A stretch of DNA of 8,330 nucleotides, taken from contig JAFROA010000435.1 of the NCBI GenBank assembly GCA_017429885.1, positions 1-8,330 of the forward strand. Direction: 5' to 3'. The DNA comes from Bacteroidales bacterium (lineage in GTDB: Bacteria; Bacteroidota; Bacteroidia; Bacteroidales; UBA932). Position numbers and translations under genes: made by a program. This document shows positions 1 through 6,458 of the stretch, piece by piece; within the stretch, counting starts at the first letter, position 1, and every line of letters begins with the position of its first letter. The notes under the pieces were generated by a model, which was given only the letters and a program-made list of their open reading frames with translations, had not been told where the DNA came from and searched no databases.

Positions 1-647
1 AGATGTTCGCTACCGGATTCGTGACTAAGCCTGGGGCTGTCTCCGAAGTCTCCGGACGTGAGGGCCTGGACTGGATGAGGGATTATGCTGTCAGAAATGG
101 AAGGGCGGTGGCTGGAAGCCTTTCCACAACGTCTCTCGAGGGGTTCCGTAACAGGTTCTATTTCGTGTTCCCCGACGGAGCGGTGTCTTATTACGACAAG
201 CGGCACTTATTCACCTATTCGGGGGAACATAAGCGATATGTCCCCGGAAAAGAACGTGTTATTGTCGAGTATAAGGGTTTCAGAATCCTGCTCCAGGTTT
301 GTTATGACCTGCGTTTCCCGGCATTCGCAAGGAACCGTCTTGTGGATGGGCGTCCTGAATATGACCTCATCCTTTATGTGGCTAGTTGGCCGGAGTCGAG
401 GATTGCCGCATGGGACGCCTTGCTCAAAGCCAGAGCTATTGAGAACGCTTGTTATGTGGCTGGAGTGAACCGTGTCGGTTCAGATCCAAAGAATATATAT
501 CCCGGACATACTACTTTAATTAATCCTTTGGGTGAAGTGCTTTCAATTTGTAAGCAAAATGCGGTTGACTCTATAATTTGTGAAGTTTCAATGGAGTTTC
601 TGGATGCTTACAGGCAAGGGTTCCCGGTTTTGGCTGACGCTGATTAG
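1..647 (+). CDS. Nitrilase-superfamily amidohydrolase (omega-amidase/YafV type), 5'-truncated by window edge
   Basis: This is the C-terminal part (about 214 residues) of a carbon-nitrogen hydrolase. The nitrilase superfamily uses a Glu-Lys-Cys triad. The Lys is seen in YDKRHLF (visible residue 66) and the nucleophilic Cys in LQVCYDLRFP (visible residue 100). The ATG at position 3 is not the true start. It encodes the Met of the internal family motif PEMFxTGF, and bases 1-2 (ag) fit the end of a GAG codon for the catalytic Glu, so roughly 40 residues lie upstream. The best match by motif is the YafV/NIT2-like group, cytosolic omega-amidases acting on 2-oxoglutaramate or 2-oxosuccinamate left by glutamine or asparagine transaminases. 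That substrate is family knowledge and is not proven here. The gene ends in TAG at 645-647, 78 nt before the leu leader ORF. I see no convincing terminator after it. Family call is firm; exact substrate is uncertain. Confidence 0.88.
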   Translation, partial: MFATGFVTKPGAVSEVSGREGLDWMRDYAVRNGRAVAGSLSTTSLEGFRNRFYFVFPDGAVSYYDKRHLFTYSGEHKRYVPGKERVIVEYKGFRILLQVCYDLRFPAFARNRLVDGRPEYDLILYVASWPESRIAAWDALLKARAIENACYVAGVNRVGSDPKNIYPGHTTLINPLGEVLSICKQNAVDSIICEVSMEFLDAYRQGFPVLADAD

Positions 648-670
648 AAACGATTTATATTATTATTTCC

Positions 671-701
671 TTGATTATTTGAACTTGTTTTCTTTTATTT
701 G
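671..701 (+). promoter_or_regulatory. Candidate promoter of the leu operon
   Basis: A TTG at 671-673 is followed after 20 nt by TTTATTTG at 694-701. This resembles the Bacteroidetes -33 TTTG / -7 TAnnTTTG arrangement, with one mismatch in the -7 box (TT instead of TA). It would start transcription near 707-709, about 18 nt before the leader ORF. An alternative weak -7 box is TATAGTTT at 710-717. The region is AT-rich, so chance matches are easy; the location is supported mainly by the leader that follows. Confidence 0.35.
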
Positions 702-707
702 TGTCAG

Positions 708-722
708 GTTATAGTTTATAAC
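708..722 (+). repeat. Perfect 6-bp inverted repeat upstream of leader ORF
   Basis: GTTATA at 708-713 and TATAAC at 717-722 are perfect reverse complements around a 3-nt centre (GTT). The repeat sits between the candidate promoter and the leader ATG at 726. It could be an operator half-site pair or a weak 5'-end RNA hairpin. The arms are AT-rich and short, so it may also be a coincidence. Confidence 0.4.
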
Positions 723-725
723 AAC

Positions 726-779
726 ATGAGTATTTTATCAATTCTCGCTCTCTCCCTTCTTATCCTCGCCCTTCCATAG
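726..779 (+). CDS. leuL: Leucine-rich leader peptide of the leu operon
   Basis: A 17-codon ORF, ATG to TAG, encodes MSILSILALSLLILALP. Seven residues are Leu (positions 4, 7, 9, 11, 12, 14, 16) and three are Ile. The Leu codons are one TTA, three CTC and three CTT. It lies upstream of a strong intrinsic terminator, which is in turn directly upstream of leuA. This is the arrangement expected of an attenuator leader peptide: slow translation when Leu-tRNA is scarce would stall a ribosome over the 3' half of the ORF. Its last codons (CCTTCCA, 770-776) are also strand 1 of the RNA fold. There is no obvious Shine-Dalgarno sequence, as for the other genes here. The symbol is given by analogy with enterobacterial leuL, with no sequence homology implied. 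A short hydrophobic peptide without regulatory role is the alternative, but the context argues against it. Confidence 0.8.
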   Translation: MSILSILALSLLILALP

Positions 780-835
780 GCGCGGACTGAAAGGTGTGTT
801 TGAAATTGTAAAGATATTCCTACTCCTTCCAGTCC
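770..835 (+). promoter_or_regulatory. Attenuator strands 1-3: anti-antiterminator and antiterminator pairings
   Basis: Strand 2 (GGACTGAAAGG, 784-794) can pair with strand 3 (CCTTCCAGTCC, 825-835) in 10 of 11 positions. Extending to 784-798 with 821-835 gives 13 pairs including one G-U, with a 22-nt loop. Strand 3 is also the 5' arm of the terminator, so this fold and termination exclude each other. Strand 1 (CCTTCCA, 770-776, the end of the leader ORF) is identical to the first 7 nt of strand 3 and can pair with 788-794 (6 of 7). A second small stem, CGCC 767-770 with GGCG 779-782, is also possible. A ribosome stalled on the late Leu codons would cover strand 1 and free strand 2. One at the stop codon would cover part of strand 2. 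Pairings were found by eye; folding energies were not calculated. Confidence 0.7.
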
Positions 836-861
836 AAGACTGAGAAGGAGTTTTCTTTTTT
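822..861 (+). terminator. Intrinsic terminator of the leu attenuator (strands 3:4)
   Basis: The 5' arm ACTCCTTCCAGTC (822-834) pairs with GACTG (838-842) and GAAGGAGT (844-851), giving 13 base pairs with one bulged A at 843 and a 3-nt loop (CAA). It is followed at once by a U-tract, TTTTCTTTTTT (851-861). This is a strong factor-independent terminator. It lies 20 nt before the leuA ATG and well after the upstream amidohydrolase, so it would stop transcripts that are about to enter leuA. Its AAGGAG could mimic a ribosome binding site but is over 30 nt from the ATG, too far to act as one. Confidence 0.9.
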
Positions 862-881
862 AGGGTTATTATATCGTGTAT

Positions 882-2372
882 ATGAACGGACAAGTGTATA
901 TTTTCGACACCACTCTCAGGGACGGCGAGCAGGTCCCGGGTTGTCAGCTCAACACCGTTGAGAAGATTCAGGTGGCCAAGGCTCTGGAGCAGTTGGGTGT
1001 GGATATCATTGAGGCGGGATTCCCCATTTCCAGTCCCGGAGATTTCAATTCGGTAGTTGAGATTTCTAAAGCCGTGACCTGGCCTGTCATCTGTGCCCTT
1101 TCGAGGGCGGTGGAGAAAGACATAGATATGGCTGCGGATGCCTTGAAGTACGCGAAGCGCAAGCGGATCCACACTGGAATAGGCACCTCGGATGAGCATA
1201 TCCGTTATAAGTTCAACTCCAATAGGGAGGAAATCCTTGAACGTGCGGTCCGGGCTGTAAAATACGCCAAGAAATATGTGGAGGATGTCGAGTTCTATGC
1301 GGAGGATGCCGGACGTACAGACAATGAGTATCTCGCCCGTGTCGTGGAAGCAGCGATCAAGGCTGGAGCGACAGTTGTGAATATTCCTGACACGACAGGT
1401 TACTGCTTGCCGGAAGAGTATGGGGCGAAGATAAAATATCTTGTTGAACATGTGGATGGGATCGAGAAAGCGGTCATATCGACCCACTGCCATAACGATC
1501 TCGGGATGGCTACCGCCAACACTATGGCGGGGCTGCTCAATGGGGCCCGGCAGTGCGAGGTCACGATCAATGGAATAGGGGAGAGGGCCGGGAACACTGC
1601 TCTGGAAGAGATAGCCATGATTTTGAAGGCCCATAAGGGTATTCCCCTGGAAACTAACATTAACACCAAGAGGATCTACCCTACTAGCAGGATGGTATCA
1701 TCTCTCATGAATATGCCCGTCCAGCCAAACAAGGCGATTGTCGGCAAAAACGCTTTCGCACACTCGTCCGGGATACATCAAGACGGGGTTTTGAAGAATG
1801 CGGGGACTTATGAGATCATTGACCCTAATGACGTCGGAATTGACACGAACGCCATAGTTCTGACCGCGAGGAGCGGTAGGGCTGCCTTGAAATACCGTCT
1901 CGAGGTGAACGGTGTCAAACTGGATGACCCTAAACTGGACGAAGTGTACAAGGCTTTCTTGAAACTCGCTGACAGCAAGAAAGAAATCCATGACGATGAC
2001 ATCCTGATGTTGGCGGGAGCTGACAGGGCCCATGGCCGGCGGATCAAGGTCGATTGGTTACAGGCCACCAGTGGGATTGGCATGAAGCCTGTCGCTTCTA
2101 TCGGGCTTGACATCGCCGGTGAGAAATTTGAGGCTGCTGCAACCGGGAACGGTCCTGTGGACGCTTCCATTAACGCTCTTCGCCAGATAGTTCATAGACC
2201 CATGACTATCAATGAGTTCACTATCCAGGGCATCACAAAGGGCTCGGATGACTCCTGTAAAGTCCATATGCAGGTCGAGAGTGAGGGCAGGGTTTATTAT
2301 GGTTTCGGTGCCAGCACGGACATCGTCTCGGCCTCAGTCGAGGCTTATGTGGATTGCATCAATAAGATCTGA
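882..2372 (+). CDS. leuA: 2-isopropylmalate synthase
   Basis: LeuA condenses acetyl-CoA with 2-ketoisovalerate to give 2-isopropylmalate, the first committed step of leucine synthesis, in the cytosol. The 496-residue protein opens with the HMGL-like TIM barrel: [10 protein letters not shown] (residues 8-17, with Arg13 and metal ligand Asp14), HCHNDLG (His202 and His204, metal ligands) and [11 protein letters not shown] (Asn238, metal ligand). HSSGIHQDG follows at about 295-302. The C-terminal part, from about residue 390, is a complete LeuA allosteric domain with [12 protein letters not shown], so leucine feedback inhibition is expected. Length is normal for the Bacteroidetes enzyme. The ATG at 882 is preferred; a GTG at 876 would add only two residues. 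Citramalate synthase and homocitrate synthase are related alternatives, but the overall sequence and the leuCDB neighbours favour LeuA. It is the first gene of the operon and lies 20 nt behind the attenuator terminator. Confidence 0.96.
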   Translation: MNGQVYIFDTTLRDGEQVPGCQLNTVEKIQVAKALEQLGVDIIEAGFPISSPGDFNSVVEISKAVTWPVICALSRAVEKDIDMAADALKYAKRKRIHTGIGTSDEHIRYKFNSNREEILERAVRAVKYAKKYVEDVEFYAEDAGRTDNEYLARVVEAAIKAGATVVNIPDTTGYCLPEEYGAKIKYLVEHVDGIEKAVISTHCHNDLGMATANTMAGLLNGARQCEVTINGIGERAGNTALEEIAMILKAHKGIPLETNINTKRIYPTSRMVSSLMNMPVQPNKAIVGKNAFAHSSGIHQDGVLKNAGTYEIIDPNDVGIDTNAIVLTARSGRAALKYRLEVNGVKLDDPKLDEVYKAFLKLADSKKEIHDDDILMLAGADRAHGRRIKVDWLQATSGIGMKPVASIGLDIAGEKFEAAATGNGPVDASINALRQIVHRPMTINEFTIQGITKGSDDSCKVHMQVESEGRVYYGFGASTDIVSASVEAYVDCINKI

Positions 2373-2377
2373 TTCTG

Positions 2378-3745
2378 ATGAACACGCTTTTTGACAAGAT
2401 TTGGGATTCTCATGTGGTTCAGAGGGTCGATGGAGGGCTGGAACAGCTTTATATTGACCGGCTTTACTGCCATGAGGTGACAAGTCCACAGGCTTTCGAC
2501 GGCCTCCGTTCCCGTGGAGTAGGCTGCTTCAGGCCGGAGCGGATAATATGTATGCCTGACCATAACATCCCCACCGTCGGTCAGGAATCTCCGATTCAGG
2601 ATCCAGTCTCACGTAAGCAGGTGGACACGCTCAGCGCCAACGCCGCCGAATTCGGCCTGACTCATTTCGGAGTGATGCATAAAGACAACGGAATTGTCCA
2701 CGTGGTAGGGCCGGAGAAGGGCCTTTCCCTGCCCGGAATGACCATTGTTTGCGGTGATTCCCATACTTCGACCCATGGGGCGGTTGGAGCTGTGGCTTTC
2801 GGCATTGGAACCAGTGAGGTCGAGATGGTCCTGGCCTCTCAATGCGTACTCCAGCAAAAGCCTAAGTCAATGAGAATCACAGTCGAAGGCCCTCTTGCCA
2901 AAGGAGTGACCGCCAAAGACATCGCCTTGTTTCTGATGAGCGAGATATCCACAAGCGGGGCGACTGGTTACTTTGTCGAGTATTCAGGATCCACTGTGAG
3001 ATCTCTTTCCATGGAGGGGCGCCTGACATTGTGCAACCTTTCGATAGAGATGGGTGCCAGGGGTGGTTTCGTTGCCCCAGATGAGATCACGTTCAATTAC
3101 CTGAAGGGGAAGGAATATGCCCCTAAAGGGGAAGCTTGGGATAAGGCGGTTGCCCAATGGAGTACTCTCAAGAGCGATGAGGATGCGGTATTTGATAAAG
3201 AGTTATTCTTTGACGCTACTTTGATAGAGCCTATGGTAACGTTCGGGACCAATCCCGGGGCGGGGGTTCCGATAACCGGGAGCATACCTCGGGGATACCC
3301 GGCTAAATCATTGGCATACATGAACTTCCATGAAGGTGATAGGATGATTGGTAAGCCTGTTGACTATGTTTTCCTCGGAGCCTGTACAAATGGCAGGATC
3401 GAGGATTTCAGAAACTTCGCGTCAATTGTGAAAGGTCGCCATAAGGCTCCCGGAGTTATCGCGTGGCTGGTTCCCGGTTCATGGGCGGTTCGTCGTCAGA
3501 TTGAGGAGGAGGGTTTGGATAGGGTGCTTAAAGATGCCGGGTTTGAGATCCGACAGCCAGGATGCTCCGCCTGCCTAGCCATGAACGAGGACAAGGTGCC
3601 GCCGGGAAAGTATTGTGTGTCAACAAGTAACCGTAACTTTGAAGGGCGTCAGGGGCCAGGCTCAAGGACTATCCTGGCAAGCCCGCTGACAGCAGCGGCG
3701 GCCGCTGTGACTGGAGTTGTGACAGATCCGAGGGAATTATTATGA
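2378..3745 (+). CDS. leuC: 3-isopropylmalate dehydratase large subunit
   Basis: LeuC is the iron-sulfur catalytic subunit of isopropylmalate isomerase. With LeuD it converts 2-isopropylmalate to 3-isopropylmalate through dehydration and rehydration. The 455-residue protein belongs to the aconitase family. The three Cys ligands of the [4Fe-4S] cluster are visible as Cys336 in GACTNG and Cys396 and Cys399 in [18 protein letters not shown] at residues 126-134 is another family motif, and the N-terminus [14 protein letters not shown] is typical for LeuC. Length is close to the usual 460-470. The ORF starts 5 nt after the leuA stop and its stop overlaps the leuD start by 4 nt (ATGA), so it is cotranscribed and probably translationally coupled. 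No lesion is seen. Confidence 0.96.
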   Translation: MNTLFDKIWDSHVVQRVDGGLEQLYIDRLYCHEVTSPQAFDGLRSRGVGCFRPERIICMPDHNIPTVGQESPIQDPVSRKQVDTLSANAAEFGLTHFGVMHKDNGIVHVVGPEKGLSLPGMTIVCGDSHTSTHGAVGAVAFGIGTSEVEMVLASQCVLQQKPKSMRITVEGPLAKGVTAKDIALFLMSEISTSGATGYFVEYSGSTVRSLSMEGRLTLCNLSIEMGARGGFVAPDEITFNYLKGKEYAPKGEAWDKAVAQWSTLKSDEDAVFDKELFFDATLIEPMVTFGTNPGAGVPITGSIPRGYPAKSLAYMNFHEGDRMIGKPVDYVFLGACTNGRIEDFRNFASIVKGRHKAPGVIAWLVPGSWAVRRQIEEEGLDRVLKDAGFEIRQPGCSACLAMNEDKVPPGKYCVSTSNRNFEGRQGPGSRTILASPLTAAAAAVTGVVTDPRELL

Positions 3746-4353
3746 AACAGAGATTTGATATTGTTGAGAGCACATGCGTGCCTCTCCCGATAGATAACAT
3801 AGATACAGACCAGATCATTCCGGCCCGTTTCCTCAAAGCGACAACCAGGGATGAGAGGTTTTTTGGCGAGAATCTGTTCAGGGACTGGCGTTTCCGACCT
3901 GACGGATCGCCTGATCCATCTTTTGTGATGAATGATCCTCGCTTCAAAGGCGATATTCTGGTGGCGGGAAAGAATTTCGGATGTGGATCCAGTCGTGAGC
4001 ACGCAGCGTGGGCGATAGCCGGATTCGGATTCAAGGTGGTGATATCCAGCTCATTCGCTGACATTCATAAGAACAATGAGCTTAATAACTTTGTGTTGCC
4101 GGTTGTTGTGTCGGAGGCTTTTCTGTCTGGTTTGTTCAGGTCTATAGCTGATGGTCCTTCCACTAAAGTGAGGGTCGATGTCCCTTCGCAGACCGTGACC
4201 AATCTCGCCACTGGCGCATGCGAGTCTTTCGATCTGAATCCCTACAAGAAATATTGCTTGATGAACGCTCTGGATGACATTGATTTCCTTCTTCTGCAGA
4301 GTGATAAGATAGAAACTTTTGAAAAAGACAGATATGAGATTATCAATCGCTAA
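3742..4353 (+). CDS. leuD: 3-isopropylmalate dehydratase small subunit
   Basis: LeuD is the swivel-domain subunit of isopropylmalate isomerase and works as a complex with LeuC. The 203-residue protein carries the expected motifs [15 protein letters not shown] (residues 18-32) and [13 protein letters not shown] (76-88), which form the substrate-recognition region and the loop facing the LeuC active site. The length fits the bacterial LeuD family at about 200 residues. The start codon is inside the ATGA overlap with leuC, preceded by a GAGGGA stretch about 7 nt upstream that could be a weak ribosome binding site, one of few in this window. The 3' end overlaps leuB by 20 nt in another frame. Confidence 0.95.
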   Translation: MKQRFDIVESTCVPLPIDNIDTDQIIPARFLKATTRDERFFGENLFRDWRFRPDGSPDPSFVMNDPRFKGDILVAGKNFGCGSSREHAAWAIAGFGFKVVISSSFADIHKNNELNNFVLPVVVSEAFLSGLFRSIADGPSTKVRVDVPSQTVTNLATGACESFDLNPYKKYCLMNALDDIDFLLLQSDKIETFEKDRYEIINR

Positions 4354-5392
4354 ACTACCTGGAGACGGCATAGGTCCTGAGGTGGTGGAACAAGCTGTAA
4401 AGGCCGTGGAAGCGGTTTGTGACAGATTCGGCCATGAGGCGGTATTCACTTTCGGTTATATGGGAGCCGCTGCAATTGATCGTTTCGGTGACCCATACCC
4501 CGAGGAAACCCACAAGCTCTGTCTCGAAAGTGACGCTGTCCTCTTCGGTGCTGTAGGTGACCCGAGATATGACAATGATCCGAACTCTAAGATACGTCCT
4601 GAACAGGGGCTTTTGGCTATTCGGAAACAACTGGGTCTTTACGCCAATCTCCGTCCTGTCGAGACATTCAAGTCCCTCGTGAACAAATCACCGTTGCGCG
4701 CTGAGCTGGTTGATGGAGCTGATTTCCTTTGTGTGAGAGAGCTCACCGGAGGGATGTATTTCGGTGAGAGAGGCAGGAAAGATGGTGGGGACACGGCTTA
4801 CGACACCTGCGTGTATAGCCGCTTCGAGGTTGATCGCATCCTCCGTCTCGCTTTCGGATATGCCAGAAGGCGCCGTAAACATCTGACAGTGGTGGACAAA
4901 GCCAATATTATGGAGACGTCGAGACTATGGCGGGCCATAGCTAAGGAAATGGAGCCGGAATATCCTGACGTGGTGGTGGATTACATGTTTGTGGACAACG
5001 CCGCGATGCAGCTCATCCGCTGTCCCAAGTTCTTCGATGTCATTGTCACAGAGAACACTTTCGGTGATATTCTGACAGATGAGGCTAGTTGCGTGTCGGG
5101 ATCGATGGGGTTGCTGGCCTCCGCCTCGATAGGAAAACACACGTCATTGTTCGAGCCGATTCATGGATCGTATCCACAGGCGGCGGGGAAGAATATCGCC
5201 AACCCAGTGGCGTCTATCCTTTCCGCGGCTATGATGTTCGAATACTCCTTCGGGCTTATGGAGGAGGGACGGATTATACGTGAGGCGGTGTCCGCTTCCA
5301 TTGAGGAAGGTGTTGTTACTGAGGATCTTGGAGGTAATAAATCTACCTCTGAGGTCGGTGATTGGATTGCTGATAAAATCTATAAACTATGA
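4334..5392 (+). CDS. leuB: 3-isopropylmalate dehydrogenase
   Basis: LeuB oxidises 3-isopropylmalate with NAD+ and decarboxylates it to 2-ketoisocaproate. The 352-residue protein is a canonical beta-decarboxylating dehydrogenase. It begins [17 protein letters not shown]. Substrate-binding Arg97, Arg107 and Arg135, catalytic Tyr142 (TGGMYFG) and Lys189 ([13 protein letters not shown]), and metal ligands Asp221, Asp245 and Asp249 ([12 protein letters not shown]) are all present. The NAD-binding stretch [13 protein letters not shown] is near residues 274-286. The ATG at 4334 is chosen because the family starts right before this first beta strand. A TTG at 4319 in the same frame would add five charged residues and seems unlikely. 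The ATG lies 20 nt inside leuD, and the stop overlaps ilvE by 4 nt (ATGA), so it is part of one transcription unit. Confidence 0.96.
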   Translation: MRLSIAKLPGDGIGPEVVEQAVKAVEAVCDRFGHEAVFTFGYMGAAAIDRFGDPYPEETHKLCLESDAVLFGAVGDPRYDNDPNSKIRPEQGLLAIRKQLGLYANLRPVETFKSLVNKSPLRAELVDGADFLCVRELTGGMYFGERGRKDGGDTAYDTCVYSRFEVDRILRLAFGYARRRRKHLTVVDKANIMETSRLWRAIAKEMEPEYPDVVVDYMFVDNAAMQLIRCPKFFDVIVTENTFGDILTDEASCVSGSMGLLASASIGKHTSLFEPIHGSYPQAAGKNIANPVASILSAAMMFEYSFGLMEEGRIIREAVSASIEEGVVTEDLGGNKSTSEVGDWIADKIYKL

Positions 5393-6423
5393 CACAGATT
5401 GATTGGAAAAACCTAGGCTTTGACGCCTATCGCACAAGGACTGTTGTGCGCGCATTCTACAGGGAAGGGGAATGGAGCTCTCCTGAATCGACAGAGGAAT
5501 TCTCTTTCACATTCGACCCTTTTTCTCAAGTCCTTCATTACGCCATCTCTTGTTTTGAGGGTCTGAAAGCTTTCCGGCGCAAAAACGGGAGCGTTGCCTT
5601 GTTCCGCCCGGACCGGAACGCGGCCAGGATGAAGATGATCGCCAATTATCTAGGTATGCCTTGCCCGGATGAGTCGGTGTTCATCCAGATGTGTGAGGAA
5701 TGTGTCAAACAGAACCTTGAGTTTCTTCCGCCGTACGGTTACGGCGCGTCGATGTATGTCCGTCCTCTATTGATTGGTATTCATCCACAGATGCAGTTGG
5801 TTCCGTACCCGGAGGCCATGTTCGCCGTAATGTGCGCTCCTGTGGGATCATATTATGGGGAAAGTATGAAATCGTGTGCCGCCGTGATACCTGGAAACTA
5901 CGACCGGGCTGCCCCCAAGGGCTCTGGAAGGTACAAGATAGGAGCTAATTACGCCGCCACGTTTATGCCATACAAGATCGCGCACGAGCAAGGTTACACT
6001 GAGCTCTTGTACTTGAATTCTTCCACGAGGGAGTTCATTGATGAGTTCGGGTCATCCAATTTCTTCGCTATTCAGGGGAATAAATATATCACTCCTCTAT
6101 CCGACAGCGTCCTGCCATCCATCACCAACATGACTCTCCAGGAGGTCGCAAAGGACTTGGGAATGGCTGTCGAGAAGAGGCCTGTTCCTCTTGAGGAACT
6201 CTCTTCCTTTGAAGAAGCCGCGGGGTGCGGGACAGCGGTCGTGATAACGCCACTTTCGCACATCGACGTCAAACCGGTCTTGGAGGAATCCTTTGTGGAG
6301 AAATCCTTCCGTTTCTTCCCTGATGGCGCGGTGGGTCCTGTCTCACGGAAACTATACGGGATGATAACGTCGATCCAGAACGGAGAGGCTGAAGACACAC
6401 ATGGTTGGTGCCATGTTATTTAG
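5389..6423 (+). CDS. ilvE: Branched-chain amino acid aminotransferase
   Basis: This PLP enzyme (fold type IV, class IV aminotransferase) transfers an amino group from glutamate to 2-ketoisocaproate, giving leucine; the family also makes isoleucine and valine. The 344-residue length and sequence match the larger BCAT2-like group found in Bacteroidetes and eukaryotes. [10 protein letters not shown] lies at residues 54-63, and the PLP-binding Lys is Lys183 in [23 protein letters not shown] (215-226) and [12 protein letters not shown] (279-290) match the cofactor-phosphate and substrate regions of the family. The start codon overlaps the leuB stop (ATGA) and the gene closes the operon, completing the route from isopropylmalate to leucine. 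A small hairpin at its 3' end (6399-6416) is too weak to call a terminator. Confidence 0.94.
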   Translation: MTQIDWKNLGFDAYRTRTVVRAFYREGEWSSPESTEEFSFTFDPFSQVLHYAISCFEGLKAFRRKNGSVALFRPDRNAARMKMIANYLGMPCPDESVFIQMCEECVKQNLEFLPPYGYGASMYVRPLLIGIHPQMQLVPYPEAMFAVMCAPVGSYYGESMKSCAAVIPGNYDRAAPKGSGRYKIGANYAATFMPYKIAHEQGYTELLYLNSSTREFIDEFGSSNFFAIQGNKYITPLSDSVLPSITNMTLQEVAKDLGMAVEKRPVPLEELSSFEEAAGCGTAVVITPLSHIDVKPVLEESFVEKSFRFFPDGAVGPVSRKLYGMITSIQNGEAEDTHGWCHVI

Positions 6424-6435
6424 GTCATAAATAGT

Positions 6436-6443
6436 TATCTTCG
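6436..6443 (+). promoter_or_regulatory. Candidate -7 promoter element for the GH51 gene
   Basis: TATCTTCG matches the Bacteroidetes -7 consensus TAnnTTTG with one mismatch. It sits 15 nt before the GH51 ATG in the 35-nt gap after ilvE. It would place the transcription start near 6450, leaving a 5' leader of about 10 nt. No clear -33 TTTG is seen at the expected distance, so the promoter is tentative. If real, it separates the arabinofuranosidase from the leucine operon. Confidence 0.4.
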
Positions 6444-6458
6444 CGCAAAGTGAACGAT

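Noticed and set aside
3..5. The ATG at position 3 as the start of the amidohydrolase.
   Set aside because: The following residues (FATGF) match an internal nitrilase motif next to the catalytic Glu, so the gene begins before the window.
85..468. A 127-codon + strand open frame inside the amidohydrolase gene.
   Set aside because: It is out of frame with the nitrilase Lys and Cys motifs and has a low-complexity, Ser/Arg-rich translation typical of a shadow frame.
708..861. The leu leader as a T-box or metabolite riboswitch.
   Set aside because: I see no T-box consensus and no long conserved aptamer; the Leu-rich ORF and simple alternating stems explain the leader better.
876..878. GTG as the leuA start.
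   Set aside because: An ATG two codons later, at 882, gives a normal LeuA N-terminus; GTG is possible but not needed.
738..1634. A 298-codon open frame on the minus strand.
   Set aside because: It is antisense to the leu leader and leuA, whose conserved motifs prove the + strand frame. Its translation shows no recognisable domain and it covers the terminator, so it is a shadow.
882..2372. leuA as citramalate or homocitrate synthase.
   Set aside because: The whole sequence reads as a Bacteroidetes LeuA, and it sits with leuCDB behind a leucine-coded leader.
6399..6416. A hairpin ACATGG-N6-CCATGT at the end of ilvE as an operon terminator.
   Set aside because: The stem has only 6 bp, lies inside the coding sequence and is followed by no real U-tract (TATTTAG).
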